Below are positions 1 through 11,897 of a stretch of 64,000 bases of DNA, in pieces. The notes beneath the pieces were generated by a model. The model did not search any database. It worked only from the letters and a program-made list of their open reading frames with translations, and was not told the origin of the DNA. The position numbers and the translations under genes were made by a program. Source of the stretch: Henckelia pumila (lineage: Eukaryota > Streptophyta > Magnoliopsida > Lamiales > Gesneriaceae). Position 1 is the first letter of the stretch; each line of letters begins with the position of its first letter. The stretch covers positions 80,328,151 through 80,392,150 of the forward strand of contig NC_133120.1 of the NCBI RefSeq assembly GCF_033568475.1, written 5' to 3'.

Positions 1-1658
1 CTTAAGTATGTTAGGTAATCTGTTGGGGTCAAGTCGTAAACAAGGGTTGGATTAGTGGCCTTGATTATCTTTACGTGACCTAAAACCATGGCGATAACAT
101 TGACCGAAGGAGATTATGGAAGTGGATTAAGGTTCTGTTGAGAATCCATATATCGACAGAGGTCATGATGGCGGACTTGATCGCGGCTATAGACCAATCG
201 GGATGAGTCATTTTTAGCAATGATGTGATGCCACTAAGGTTAGGACGTGACATTGAGGTTCCAGATATTATTTTGAAATTTGATTTTGTGTTGGTGTAGT
301 TTTCGATGGATTGATGCCAGAAAGCAATGATGTTGTCACCAGACCATATATCTGGTTTCAAGATTCCGGGGATGAATCTGTTTGGACCCCTGGCAGAGAA
401 CGATGTCATGGTGGGGGCGTTGGTGTCCTCAATTATCATACCTTCAACAAAATTGTGACGAATGTTGTGGTTGTTGAGTTCAAATAGGCTTTGAATCTGA
501 CTCTTCTTTATAATTAAGATGTGTTAAGGGAGAGCGTGTGACTCGAAAGAGATAAAGTATTCTTCAGGCTACTGGTTGACTATAATAATGGAATCCCCAC
601 CGGCATTTCTCACTGCCTTTATTTTCGCGATACTTCCGATCCTGCTCTTATTGTCACATAACACGACGTTTCTTTGCACATCAACTTTTATCAACGATTG
701 GGGAAATAAAAATGCCGCATGTGGATCAGTTGAAAACATTCTAGGATAAATAAGAGGCAAGAATTTTGAGCCAAATCCTGCCGGTTAATAGTTGGATTTC
801 CCATCTAATTGTTGAGCCAAAGCCTACCGGTATAGAGTTTTGTTTTGCATTAAGGTTCTGTTGAGATTCACTAGATCGGGGGAGGTCATTATTGCGGACT
901 TGATCGCTGCTAGAGACCAATCATGATGAATGCTTTTGAGCAATGATGCGATGTTACTCAGGTGAGTACATGACATGGAGGATCCAGAGATGATCCTGAA
1001 ATTTGATTTCGTGTTGGTGTTGTTTTCGACAGATTGATGCTAGATGACAAGAATGTTGGCAACAGGGCCAATTATATTTGATTTAAATATTATGGCGCGG
1101 CCCTATTTGGACCCCTTGCGGAGAACTATGCCACGGTTGGGGCGCAGGTGTCCCCGATTATCGTATTCTTGAACAAAATTGTTGCGACTAGTGTGGTTGT
1201 TGAGTTCAAATAGGCTTTGAATTTAACTCCTCTTCATAATTGAGATGTGTTGCGCGGAGAACGTGCTACTCAGAATAGATTGAGTAGCATTCATGTTGCT
1301 GGTTGACTATAATAATGGAATCTCCACTAGGGATGGCAATGACTAAACCACTGATATGTCAAATGTCACTTGATAACTCAATTTCAGATTCGATCCCAAA
1401 AATTAAAGAACACTGGGTTCAACACTCACAACAGCACCCGGGAATCCAACTACTTCAACTGTATAAATTGAATTAGTTTCACCCACATTGGTAACTGTTT
1501 GGTTGTTTATTTGAGTATTTCTTCCGATAAGTGCGGTCTAAATAACCACAGAAAATGATGGATAATTCAAGTTTGCTTATGGGATGCTAGAAATATGTGA
1601 GCAATTTACGGTCCGTTTCAGGATGTAACTTATTTGTTGATCAATGTACGCCAATCCG
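1..1658 (-). pseudogene. Subtilase (SBT) pseudogene fragments, array A unit 1
   Basis: This unit holds minus-strand fragments of a plant subtilisin-like serine protease (S8 family). Positions 80-439 encode the region before and around the catalytic serine: a [20 protein letters not shown] strand, then [11 protein letters not shown], in which the Ser is kept. Positions 569-760 encode a protease-associated (PA) piece with VVLCDN and GGDSIIIVNQ. A second Ser-type module lies at about 775-1010, and a C-terminal fn3-like segment at about 1347-1658. No Asp or His catalytic region is present, frames shift between pieces, and no continuous reading frame spans two catalytic regions. It cannot make a protease. 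Family membership is certain; the exact SBT subgroup is inferred. Confidence 0.88.
1328..1343. mobile_element. 16 bp MITE terminus scar at an array junction
   Basis: TAGGGATGGCAATGAC follows the subtilase-derived octamer ATCTCCAC and is followed directly by the fn3-like segment. The same octamer is the target of a full MITE at 6098-6918. I read this as the left terminus of that element, left behind after a deletion that fused two subtilase pieces. Confidence 0.65.
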
Positions 1659-3274
1659 CTTAAGTATGTTAGGTAATCTGTTGGGGTCATGTCGTAAACA
1701 AGGGTTTGATTGGTGGCCTTGAGTATGTTTACGTGACCCGAAATCATGACGATAACATTGACCGAAGGATATTATGGAACTGGATTAAGGTTCTGTTGAG
1801 CTTCTATATATCGACAGAGGTCATGATGGCGGACATGATAGCGGCAATAGACCAATCAGTATGAGTCATTTTTAGCAATGATGTGATGCCACTAAGGTTA
1901 GGACGTGACATGGAGGTTCCAGATATTATCTTGAAATTTGATTTTGTGTTGGTGTAGTTTTCGACAGATTGATTCCAGGCAGGAATGATGTTGGCACCAA
2001 ACCATATATCTAGCTTAAAGAATCTGGGGCTGGCTCTGTTTGGACCCCTGGCAGAGAACGATGCCATGGTGGGGGCGTTGGTGTCCTCAATTATCGTACC
2101 CTTCAACAAAATTGTGTCAAATGGTGTGGTTGCTGAGTTCAAATAGGCTTTGAATCTGACCCTTCTTCATAATTAAGATGTGTTAGGGGGGAGCGTGTGA
2201 CTCGAAAGAGATGGGGTATCCTTCAGGCTGCTGGTTGACGATAATAATGGCATCCCTACCGGCATTTATCACTACCCTTACTTTCGCAATACTTCTGATC
2301 CTGCTTCCATTGTCGCATAACACGACGTTCCCTTGCAAATCAACTTTTATCAACGATTGAGGAAATAAAAATGTCGCATGTGAATCAGTTGAAACTATGC
2401 CAGGATAAATAAGATTCAAGAATTTTGAGACAAATCCTGCCGGTTAATAGTTGGATTTCCCATCTAGTTGTTGAGCCAAAGCCTGCCGGTAAAGAGTTTG
2501 GTCCTGCATTAAGGTTCTTTTGAGATTCACTAGATCGGGGGAGGTCATTATAGCGGACTTAATCGCGGCTAGAGACCAATCAGGATGAATGTTTTTTAGC
2601 AATGATGGGATACCACTCAGGTGAGCACATGACATGGATGTTTCAGAGATGATCTTGAAAATTTATTTTGTGTTGGTGTTGTTTTCGATCGATTGATGTC
2701 ACACGACAAGAATGTTGGCTCAAGATCCAATTATATTTGATTTAAAGATTATGGCGTAGCCCTATTTGGACCCCTTGCGGAGAAATATGTCACAGTTGGG
2801 GCGCAGGTGTCACCGATTGTCGTATTATTGAACAAAATTGTTGCGACTGGTGCGGTTGTTGAGTTCAAATAGGCTTTGAATCTGACCCCTCTTCATAATT
2901 GAGATGTGTTGCGCAGAGAACGTGCGACTTAGAAGAGATTGAGTAGTCTTCATGTTGTTGGTTGACTATAATAATGGCATCCCCACTAGGGATGGCAATG
3001 ACTTAATCACTGATATGTCAAATCTTACTTGATAACTCAATTTCAGATTCGATCCCAAAAATTTAATAACATTGGGCTCAACACTCACAACTGCACCCGG
3101 GAATCCAACTACTTCAACTGTATAAATTGAATTAGTTTCAACCACATTGGTAACTTTTCGGTTGGTATGTTTGAGTAGTTCTTTCGATAAGTAAGGTCTC
3201 AATAACAACAGAAAATGATGGATAATTCAAGTTTTAGGATGTAACTTATTTGTTGATCAATGTACGTCAATCTG
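1659..3274 (-). pseudogene. Subtilase (SBT) pseudogene fragments, array A unit 2
   Basis: This unit has the same composition as the one before it. The Ser module is at about 1804-2142 ([10 protein letters not shown], then [11 protein letters not shown]). The PA piece is at 2183-2419 (VVLCDN, AIIIVNQQ), the second Ser-type module at 2444-2635 ([20 protein letters not shown]) and an fn3-like C-terminal piece at about 2990-3208 (VTNVVETNSIYTVEVVG). The fn3 piece is open for 80 codons, the best-kept copy in the window. The catalytic Asp and His modules are missing. The pieces lie in a non-native order and are separated by frame breaks, so this is a pseudogene. Confidence 0.88.
2987..3002. mobile_element. 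16 bp MITE terminus scar at an array junction
   Basis: TAGGGATGGCAATGAC follows ATCCCCAC and precedes the fn3-like segment, exactly as at 1328. The scar is therefore part of the amplified unit and predates the tandem amplification. Confidence 0.65.
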
Positions 3275-4604
3275 CTTAAGTATGTTAGGTAATCTGTTGG
3301 GGTCACGTCGTAAACAAAGGTTGGATTGATGGCCTTGAGTATGTTTACGTGACCCGAAACAATGGAGATAACATTGACCTGAGGAGATTATGGACCTGGA
3401 TTAAGGTTCTGTTGAGCTTCCATAGATCAACAGAGGTCATGATGGCGGACTTGATCGCGACTATAGACCAATCGGGATGAGTGATTTTTAGCAATGATGT
3501 GATGCCACTAAGGTTAGGACGTGACATGGATATTATAGATATGAACTTAAAATTTGATTTCGTGTTGGTGTTGTTTTCGATAGATTGATGTCAGGCAGCA
3601 ATGATGTTGGCACCAGACCAATTATATCTGGTTTCAAGATTCCGAGGCTGGCTCTGTTTGGACCCTTGGCAGAGAACGATGTTATGGTGGGGGCGTTGGT
3701 GTACTCCATTATCGTACGCTTCAACAAAATTGTGGTCACTCGTGTGGTTGCTGATTTCAAATAGGCATTGAATCTGACCCTTCTTCATAATTAAGATGTG
3801 TTAAGGGAGAACGTGTGACTCGAAAGAGATGGAGTATCTTTCATGCTGTTGGTTGACGATGATAATGGCATCCCCACCGGCATTTCTCACTGCCCTTCCT
3901 TTCGCGATACTTTCGATCCTTCTTTCATTGTTGCATAACACGACGTTCCCTTGCACAACAACTTTTATCAACGATTGGGGAAATAAAAATGCCGCATGTA
4001 GATCAGTTGAAACCATGCCAGGATAAATAAGAGGCAAGAATTTTGAGTCAAATCCTGCCGGTTAATAGTTGGATTTTCCATCTAGTTGTTGTGCCAAAGC
4101 CTGCCGGTAGAGAGTTTGGTCCTGCATTAAGGTTCTGTTGAGATTCACTAGATTGGGGGAGGTCATTATGATGGACTTGATCGCGGCTAGAGACCAATCA
4201 GGATGAATGATTTTTAGCAATGATGCGATACCACTCAGGTGAGTAAATGACATGGAGGTTCCAGAGATGATCTTGAAATTTGATTTCGTGTTGGTGTTGT
4301 TTTTGATAGATTGATATCACACGACAAGAATGTTGGCTCCAAAGCCAATTATATTTGATTTAAAGATTTTGGCGCGGCCCTATTTGGTCCACTTGCGGAG
4401 AAATATGTCACGATTGGGGCGCAGGTGTCACCGATTATCGTATTCTTGAACAAAATTATGGCGACTGGTGCGGTTGTTGAGTTCAAATAGGCTTTGAATC
4501 TGATCCCTCTTCATAATTGAGATGTGTTGCGCGGAGAACGTGCGACTTAGAAGAGATTGAGTAGCCTTCATGTTGTTGGTTGACTATAATAATGGCATCC
4601 CCAC
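3275..4604 (-). pseudogene. Subtilase (SBT) pseudogene fragments, array A unit 3 (truncated)
   Basis: This is the third unit of the 1.6 kb array. The Ser module is at 3345-3530, and its upstream strand (TNAPTITSFSAKGPNR) at 3533-3760 sits in another frame, so a frameshift separates them. The PA piece is at 3801-4037 and the second Ser-type module at 4062-4253, where the Cys after the active Ser reads Phe (MSFTHLSG). The unit ends at 4604 in ATCCCCAC, directly followed by TAGGGATGACAATTG, the terminus of a hAT-type MITE. The fn3-like segment found in units 1 and 2 is absent here. Confidence 0.85.
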
Positions 4605-5160
4605 TAGGGATGACAATTGATCCGGTTCGGGTACGGTATTCAATGTTCATACCCATCCTCATGTATTATCTTCTACTCCGACTCTCGTTGGACACCACGA
4701 GACTTTTAGGTTCTCGATTTGCACTTTGGCAACACACGGTGAAGAGAAACAATGCTACGCTCCATGTTTTTCAGTTCATCCGAGGCTCGAAGGCGCGATG
4801 CTCTCACTTGGTTTCGGGTTTCAACCTTCTAAGCCTCGTTTTATTTTTGTAAAAACTTGCTTTTCGAATGATGGGTTCTTTATTTAGGCTAGGGATGGCA
4901 ATGAGGCGGGCTGGGGGTGGGTTTGTCGTCCCCATCCCTTTCTCCGAAATTAAAACACACCCTCATCTCTGTCCCCATCCTTGGTTCTACGTAATCGGGA
5001 AATCCCTGAACCCACGAGGATTAAACCCTCATCCCTGTCCCCATCCCCATTGTAGAGATGAAAATAGGGCGGGGATGGGGGTGGATCCTCGAACTCGTGG
5101 GAATTAAATCCTCGAACACGTCCCCAATTGAAATATTTAATTTTCAATTAAATCTCAAAA
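4605..5160. mobile_element. hAT-type MITE fragments with GC-rich subterminal repeats
   Basis: TAGGGATGACAATTG at 4605 opens a stretch resembling the start of the MITE at 6098, and turns into unrelated sequence near 4680. A second terminus, TAGGGATGGCAATG, starts at 4890 and leads into short runs of GGGGATGGGG and CCCCATCC on both strands until about 5110. These are typical subterminal repeats of this MITE group. I could not find a matching right end with a target duplication, so the boundaries are approximate. No gene is supported here. Confidence 0.5.
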
Positions 5161-5200
5161 ATAAAAAGAAAAAAATACAAATTATAACAAAACAATAATA

Positions 5201-5660
5201 TTACACTAAAATTAAAAACTCAATGCATGAAGCGAAAGTGCAACTGTTGCAGATATAAAAATCTAATGACATACATAATAACACAAACTCTAATGCAATT
5301 GTTGCCGTACCATTCATTTTTCTGAACACATTCACACCAATCGCAAAATTCCCAGCCTCAGTGCTCGTTGTATGCGTTTCATGCCCACTGTAATCATATG
5401 GTCTGCCATCTCTAGTGAAACATCCCGCTCCGATGAGATTGTTGTTACACACAGATGTATTAAACTCGCACCTCCCCATCCTCTTAGCCGGCGGTGGGGG
5501 CATCCCTTCGTCGTTGAACGAGGGATGATTAAGGTTGATTTCTGTGTCCAAAAATCCCATGATAACAACTCATATTCTAATTCAACCCTAAGAAGTTGGA
5601 AAAATGTTTTATGTGGAGAGGGATGGTTTGATTGCAGTCTTGGGCTCCTATAGTTATATT
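5201..5660 (-). pseudogene. Subtilase 5' fragment with catalytic Asp and His kept
   Basis: On the minus strand this encodes the N-terminal part of the protease domain. The catalytic Asp motif reads LDTEI where plant subtilases normally have a DTG-type motif. A Cys-containing segment follows (GRCEFNTSVCNNNLIGAG), then the catalytic His motif SGHETHTTST. The His is retained, unlike in the five-unit array downstream. After NGTA the match to the family stops and the frame runs into unrelated AT-rich sequence, so the rest of the protease is missing. A 119-codon open stretch covers it, but nothing suggests it is a working gene. Confidence 0.85.
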
Positions 5661-5869
5661 AATATTGAATGTGAATATTAATATAATATCAATGATAACT
5701 CTATCTGCGAAACCCAAAAAAAAAAAACCATTAGTCAAAAGTTATACCATTAAAAATTAATCTTATATGATAGTCGATGGACGTCACTCTCAATATTCAA
5801 CAATGTCTAATGTATCCTTTTCATGATTTTTTTGATAAAATGAAGAAAAATATATAAAATCCGATAAAA

Positions 5870-6097
5870 CTCCCTATTTGGACTCCTGGCGGAGAACGAT
5901 GCCACGGTTGGGGCACTGGTGTCCCGATTATCGTATCCTTGAACAAAATTGTGGCGACTGGTATGGTTGTTGGATTCAAATAGGCTTTGAATTTGATCCC
6001 TCTTTATAGTTGAGATGTGTTGCACTTAAACCGTGTGACTCAAAAAAAATTGAGTAGCATTTATGCTGCTGGTTGACTATCATAATGACATCTCCAT
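5870..6097 (-). pseudogene. Subtilase fragment cut by a MITE insertion
   Basis: The minus strand carries the VASFSARSPNR strand that precedes the catalytic Ser region, then a partial PA segment. It ends at the octamer ATCTCCAT, where the MITE at 6098-6918 is inserted. The subtilase sequence resumes at 6927 after the element, so the two pieces were once contiguous. Confidence 0.75.
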
Positions 6098-6396
6098 TAG
6101 GGATGAATATGGTTCAGGTTTGGGTAGGATGTCATACCTTCGTCCCCATCCCAATTTATTATATACATCCTAACTCCATCCCCATTCTTGTCGAGTATTC
6201 AACTTTCATACTCATCTCCATACGCATTGGAGGATGGATATCCTCATCCTACCAAATATCCTATCACCACGTACAATTACATTTTTTTCAAATATGATTA
6301 TTTTGATAAAACTATGCTTATTCATCAAATTTTTATAAAAACAATAAAAAATATGAAAGGTAAAAAAATTAACAAACTAAACATAATATAAAAAAG

Positions 6397-6461
<65 letters not shown>

Positions 6462-6918
6462 CTCAATAGTATAATTCTTCAAAATACCGTTAAAATATAC
6501 TAATAATTTTCTATGTTCCATCCAACTACCGTCATTCAAAAAAAATAAATTGGAATTAATATTTCTTTAATACAATATAATAAATAAAGGAATATATACA
6601 CATATATTTATATATGTATATGTATATATTTCTTTAACAGTTATTTAATATAATAAATATTTCTTTAATATAATAAATAAATGAATAAATAAATATATAC
6701 ATATATATTTATATATAATATTTATGTGTGTTTATATATATTTAATCGGGGTATTCGGGTCGGGGATGGATGAGATGTTACTACATCCTCCTCCATCCCC
6801 GAATCCGAAATCTCAATACTCATTTATTTAATTGGGTCCAAAAAATATCTTCATATTCTCTTTCATTCGGGTCGGGAATTGGATTTCTCATCACGTTCGT
6901 AGGAAATTATCATCCTTA
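6098..6918. mobile_element. 821 bp hAT-type MITE inserted in subtilase sequence
   Basis: The left end TAGGGATGAATATGG and the right end ATTATCATCCTTA form an imperfect terminal inverted repeat. The flanking octamers are ATCTCCAT (6090-6097) and ATCCCAAC (6919-6926). They are both decayed copies of ATCCCCAC, the sequence in uninterrupted subtilase copies. The 8 bp duplication points to the hAT superfamily. The interior is AT-rich and holds a long (AT)n run and GGGGAT-type subterminal motifs. It contains no transposase reading frame. Confidence 0.75.
6399..6455. repeat. (AT)n microsatellite
   Basis: An uninterrupted AT dinucleotide run of about 57 bp lies inside the MITE. Confidence 0.95.
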
Positions 6919-6926
6919 ATCCCAAC

Positions 6927-7616
6927 CAGTATTTCTCACTGCCCTTCCTTTCGCGTTACTTCTAATCCTGCCTCCATTGTCACATAACACGACTTTTTCT
7001 TGCACATCAATTTTTATCAACGATTGGGGAAAGAAAAAATTTCACATGTGGATCAGTTGAAATCATGTCAAGATAAATAAGAGGCAAGAATGTTGAATCA
7101 AAGCCTGCCAATTGATAATTGGATTGATTCCTCATCTAGTTGTTGAGCCAAAGATTGTCAATTGAGAATTTGGTCCTAGATTAAGGTTCTGTTGAAATTC
7201 ACTAGATCAGCAGAGGTCATGATGGCGGACTTGATCACAATCGGAGACCAATAGGTATGAGTGCATTTTGGAAATGATGCGATGTCATTGAGGTTGGGAC
7301 ATGAAAATGAGTTTCCGAGATAATCTTGAAATTTGATTTTGTGTTGGTGTTATTTTTGACAGATTGATGTCAGACAACAAAGATGTTGGCACCAGGGCAT
7401 ATAATATATGTTTCCAAGATTTCGGAGCCGACCCTGTTTGGACCCTGGCGGAGAACGATGCCATGGAGGGGGCATCGGTGTCCCCGATTATCGTACCCTT
7501 GAACAAAATTATGGCAACTAGTGTTTTTGTTGAGTTCAATATAGGCTTTGAATCTGAATCTCTCTTCATAATTGAGATGTGATGCGGGGAGAACGTACGT
7601 CTCGAAAAAGATGGAG
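6927..7616 (-). pseudogene. Subtilase PA and Ser-region fragment
   Basis: Minus-strand subtilase sequence resumes after the MITE. A PA piece lies at about 6927-7110, a Ser-type segment at about 7180-7300 and the SFSAR strand at 7285-7569, out of frame with one another. It ends in AGATGGAG at 7609-7616, the left target duplication of the next MITE. Confidence 0.8.
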
Positions 7617-8239
7617 TAGGGGTGTCAATTCGGGTGAGTTGGATGAGTACATGTCGGGTTGGAGAAAATTTTTAAAAACCACTTATCAACACGAACCCAA
7701 ACCATCCCGAAAATGTCTAACCCAAACCTGAACCCGTCCAACCCAAACCAATTCGATTTTATTTTAATTATTTTTAAAAAAATAATTAAATAAAAAGTCA
7801 AAACACATAATAATAATAGTAATATTTAATTTAATCACAAAATAAAAAAATCGTAAGTTTATATATAATTTAATTTTAAAGTCAAGTTGTAGAAAAATTA
7901 AAGTATATTACTACAAAAAATAAAAAAAATATTTTAAGAAATAAAAATTATAGAACAAAATAAACATTAAATGACGAAAATCTATTATGACAATACAGAA
8001 TAAATTTTTTTCAGATATATAATGCATAAAAATATAGCAAATCTTTCTTAATTTTATATAAAAATAATAAAATAAAAAATTTCGGTCATCTCGAGTCAAC
8101 CAGAACCCAAATCGAACCTGATTAATTTTTTCAGGTCAACTCGATTCTACCTGAACCAAAAAACCCCCAATCCTAACCCGGCATTTTTCCGATCGACTCA
8201 TGTCGAGTTGACGAGTTGAATTGAGTTTTGACACTCCTA
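7617..8239. mobile_element. 623 bp hAT-type MITE (M1) with perfect 8 bp TSD
   Basis: The terminal inverted repeats are TAGGGGTGTCAATT on the left and TTTTGACACTCCTA on the right. They are flanked by identical octamers AGATGGAG (7609-7616 and 8240-8247). Such termini with an 8 bp duplication are typical of non-autonomous hAT elements. Subterminal repeats of the CGGGTTGA/CAACCCGA type occur near both ends and the middle is AT-rich. It has no coding capacity. The right half of this element, from about 7920, recurs in each unit of the array that follows. Confidence 0.9.
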
Positions 8240-9149
8240 AGATGGAGTAGCCGTCATGCTGCTGGTTTGACTATAATAATGGTTTCCCACCGACATTTCT
8301 AATTGCCCTTCCTTTTGCGATACTTACGTTCCTATTTCCATTGTCACATAACACGACATTTCTTTGTACATCAACTTTTATCAACGATTGGGAAAAGCAA
8401 AATACCGTTTGTGGATCAATTGAAACCATGCCAGGATAAATAAGAGGCAAGAATGTTGATTCAAAGCCTGCTGATTGATAGTTTGATCTATCATGCTCGT
8501 GTCGACGTTAAGAACCTAAGGAGCACCATTCTCAATAGTCCCAACAGAAGGGCCATTGTTTTCGATGAAGCAGCACACAAATAACCCTTTTTACATGGAT
8601 CTAAATGTCCTCATAGCAATGTTATCATAAAAAAGTCTCTAACTAGTCCACCAAGTAAAACTTAAAGGACATCGAACCCGTATTTTGTAGCAGCATCCAT
8701 GGCAGCAACAATATCACTCTCCAAGCAGCGTCCTGCATGGCTGACATTGAAAAAGGCAATATGTGTAAGGGGAGCTATTTCAGCGGCTGTACCATTCATA
8801 TTTCCGAACACATTCACGTCAATCGCAAAATTTCCAGCCGCAGTGCTCGCTGTATACATGTCATGCCCACTGTAATCATATGGTGTGTCATCTTTAGAGA
8901 AACATCTCGCTCCGATGAGATTGTTGTTACACACAGATGTATTAAACTCGCACCTCCCCATCCACTGCGTCGACGGTGGGGGCATCCCTTCGTCGTTGAA
9001 AAAATGATGATTAAGGTTGATTTCGGTGTCCAAAAATCCAATGATCACAGCTCTTTCATAGTTGAAATCGACCCAAAACCCCATATTCTAATTCAACCCT
9101 AAGAAGTTGGAAAAATGTGTTATGTGGAGAGGGATAGTTTGATTGTTAT
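8240..9149 (-). pseudogene. Subtilase 5'-half pseudogene, array B unit 1
   Basis: Minus-strand reading gives the native order. The Asp motif (VIIGFLDTEI) and the His region (SGHDMYTAST) lie within 8662-9084. The oxyanion-loop segment and PA start follow at about 8460-8640, and a PA piece with CDNGNR-like sequence at about 8270-8450. The catalytic His is Tyr. This unit is open for 140 codons across the Asp and His motifs, the longest of the five, because it has CAG where the other units have a TAG stop. No Ser region follows, so it is a dead half-gene. Confidence 0.88.
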
Positions 9150-9459
9150 AAAAAATTATTTTAAGAAATAAAAATTATAACACAAAATAAACATTAAATG
9201 GCGAAAATCTATTATGGCAATGCACAATAAATTTTTCCAGGTATATAATGTATATAAATATAGCAAATCTTTCTTAATTTTATATAAAAATAATAAAAAA
9301 AAAATTCGTGTCATCTCAACCCGAACCCAACTCGAACCTGATTAATTTTTCAGGTCAACTCGATTCTACCCGAACCAAAAAACCCCCAATCCTAACCCGA
9401 TATTTTTCCACTCGACTCATGTCGGGTGAACGAGTTGAATTGAGTTTTGACACTCCTAA

Positions 9460-10368
9460 GATGAAGTAGCCGTCATGCTGCTGGTTTAACTATAATAATG
9501 GCATCCCCACCGACATTTCTCACCGTTCTTCCTTTTGCGATACTTTTGTTCCTATTTCCATTGTCACATAACACGACATTCCTTTTTACATCAACTTTTA
9601 TCAACGATTGGGGAAAGCAAAATACCGTTTGTGGATCAGTTGAAACCATGCCCGGATAAAAAGAGGCAAGAATGTTGAGTCAAAGCCTTTTGATTGATAG
9701 TTTGATCTATCTTGCTCGTGTCGACGTTAATAACCCAAGGAGCATCATTCTCAATAGTCCCAACAGAAGGGCCATTTTTTTCGGTAGAGCAGCACACAAA
9801 TAATCCTTTTTCCATGGCTCTAAATGTCTTCATAGCAACGCTATCATAAAAAAGTCTCTAACTAGTCCACCAAGTAAAACTAAAAGGACATCGAACGCGT
9901 CTTTTGTAGCAGCATCCATGGCAGCAACAACATCACTCTTCAAACAGCGTCCTGCATTAATGACATTAAAAAAGTCAATATGTGCAAGGGGAGCTATTCC
10001 AGCGACTGTACCATTCATATTTCTGAACACATTCACACCAATCTCAAAATTCCCAGCCGCAGTGCTCGCTGTATACGTGTCATGCCCACTGAAATCATAT
10101 GGTGTGCCATCTTTAGAGAAACATCTTGCTCCTATGAGATTGTTGTTACACACAGATGTATTAAACTCGCACCTCCCCATCCACTACATCGACGGTGGGG
10201 GCATCCCTTCTTCGTTGAACAAAGGATGATTAAGATTGATTTCGATGTCCAAAAATTCAATGATCACAGCTCTTTCATAGTTGAAATCGACCCAAAAACC
10301 CATATTCTAATTCAACCCTAAGAAGTTGGGAAAATGTGTTATGTGGAGAGCGATAGTTTGATTGTTAT
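9460..10368 (-). pseudogene. Subtilase 5'-half pseudogene, array B unit 2
   Basis: The content is that of unit 1. An open stretch at 9830-10180 encodes GRCEFNTSVCNNNLIGAR, SGHDTYTASTAAGNF and GIAPLAHIDFFNV. A TAG stop (minus strand, 10194-10196) lies between this and the Asp motif. The His motif has Tyr. The loop equivalent to the oxyanion-hole Asn reads TEKNGP where the family usually has AGNSGP (9636-9833). The MITE right half follows at 10369-10684. Confidence 0.88.
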
Positions 10369-10684
10369 AAAAAATTATTTTAAGAAATAAAAATTATAGC
10401 ACAAAATAAACATTAAATGACGAAAATCTATTATGTCAATACACATTAAATTTTTTCCAGATATATAATGTATAAAAATATAGCAAATCTTTCTTAATTT
10501 TATATAAAAAATAATAAAAAAAATTCGGGTCATCTCGAGTCAACCCGAACCCAACTCGAACCTGATTAATTTTTTCAGGTCAACTCGATTCTACCCGAAC
10601 CAAAAAACCGTCAATCCTAACCCGATATTTTTCCGCTCGACTCATGTCGGGTTGACGGGTTGAATTGAGTTTTGACACTCCTAA

Positions 10685-11589
10685 AATGGAGTAGCTGTCA
10701 TGCTGCTGGTTTGACTATAATAATGGCATCCCCACCGACATTTCTCACTGTCCTTCCTATTGCGATACTTCCGTTCCTATTTTCATTGTCACATAACACG
10801 ATATTCCTTTGTACATTAACTTTTATCAACGATTGGGGAAAGCAAAATAACGCTTGTGGATCAGTTGAAATCATGCCAGGATAAATAAGAGGCAAGAATG
10901 TTGAGTCAAAGCCTGCTGATTGATAGTTTGATCTATCATGCTCGTGTCGACGTTAAGAACCCAAGGAGCACTATTCCCAATAGTCCCAACAGAAGGGCCA
11001 TTTTTTTCGGTAGAGCAGCACACAAAGAACCCCTTTCCATGGATCTAAATGTCTTCATATCAAAGGCATCATAAAAAAGTCTCTAACTAGTCCACCAAGT
11101 AAAACTGAAAGGACATCGAACCCGTATTTTGTAGCAGCATCCATGGCAGCAACAACATCACTCTCCAAGCAGCGTCCTGTATGACTGACATTGAAAAAGT
11201 CAATATGTGCAAGGGGAGCTATTCCCGCGGGCGTACCATTCATATTTCTGAACACATTCACACCAATCGCAAAATTCCCAGCCGCAGTGCTCGTTGTATA
11301 CGTGTCATGCCCACTGTATTCATATGGTGTGCCATCTTTAGAGAAACATCTCGTTCCGATGAGATTGTTGTTACACACAGATCTATTAAACTCGCACCTC
11401 CCCATCCACTACGTCGACAGTGGGGGCATCCCTTCGTCGTTGAACAAAGGATGATTAAGGTTGATTTTGGTGTCCAAAAATCCTATGATCACAGCTCTTT
11501 CATAGTTGAAATCGACCCAAAACCTCATATTCTAATTCAACCCTAAGAAGTTGGGAAAATGTGTTATGTGGAGAGGGATAGTTTGATTG
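10685..11589 (-). pseudogene. Subtilase 5'-half pseudogene, array B unit 3
   Basis: The His-region stretch at 11055-11405 is open for 116 codons (SGHDTYTTSTAAGNF, GIAPLAHIDFFNV). A PA piece lies at 10698-10895. The TAG stop shared with units 2, 4 and 5 is at 11409-11411. The catalytic His is Tyr. The MITE right half follows to 11897; its terminus has decayed to CTCTTAA. Confidence 0.88.
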
Positions 11590-11897
11590 TTATAAAAAAT
11601 TATTTTAAGAAATAAAAAATAGCACAAAATAAACATTAAATGACAAAAATATATTATGGCAATACACAATAAATTTTTTTTAGATATATAATGTATAAAA
11701 ATATAGCAAATCTTTCTTAATTTTATATTAAAAAAAATTCGGGCCATCTCGAGTCAACCCAAACCCAACTCGAACCTGATTAATTTTTCAGGTCAACTCG
11801 ATTCTACCCAAACCAAAAAACCCCCAATCCTAACCCAATATTTTTCCGCTCGACTCATGTCGGGTTGACGGGTTGAATTGAGTTTTGACACTCTTAA

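Larger units (their letters stand above)
1..4604 (-). repeat. Tandem array of ~1.6 kb subtilase-derived units
   Basis: The same start sequence (CTTAAGTATGTTAGGTAATC) recurs at 1, 1659 and 3275, giving two full units of 1658 and 1616 bp and a third cut off at 4604, where a MITE end begins. Read on the minus strand, each unit holds subtilase pieces: a C-terminal fn3-like segment, a second catalytic-Ser module, PA-domain pieces and a main catalytic-Ser module. Units are highly similar but differ by substitutions and small indels. The order is scrambled compared with a normal subtilase, so this is a rearranged array and not a set of tandem genes. Confidence 0.9.

Noticed and set aside
1..4604. 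Possible functional tandem subtilase gene cluster
   Set aside because: No unit has the Asp, His and Ser modules in order and in one frame. The domain order is scrambled and frames are broken.
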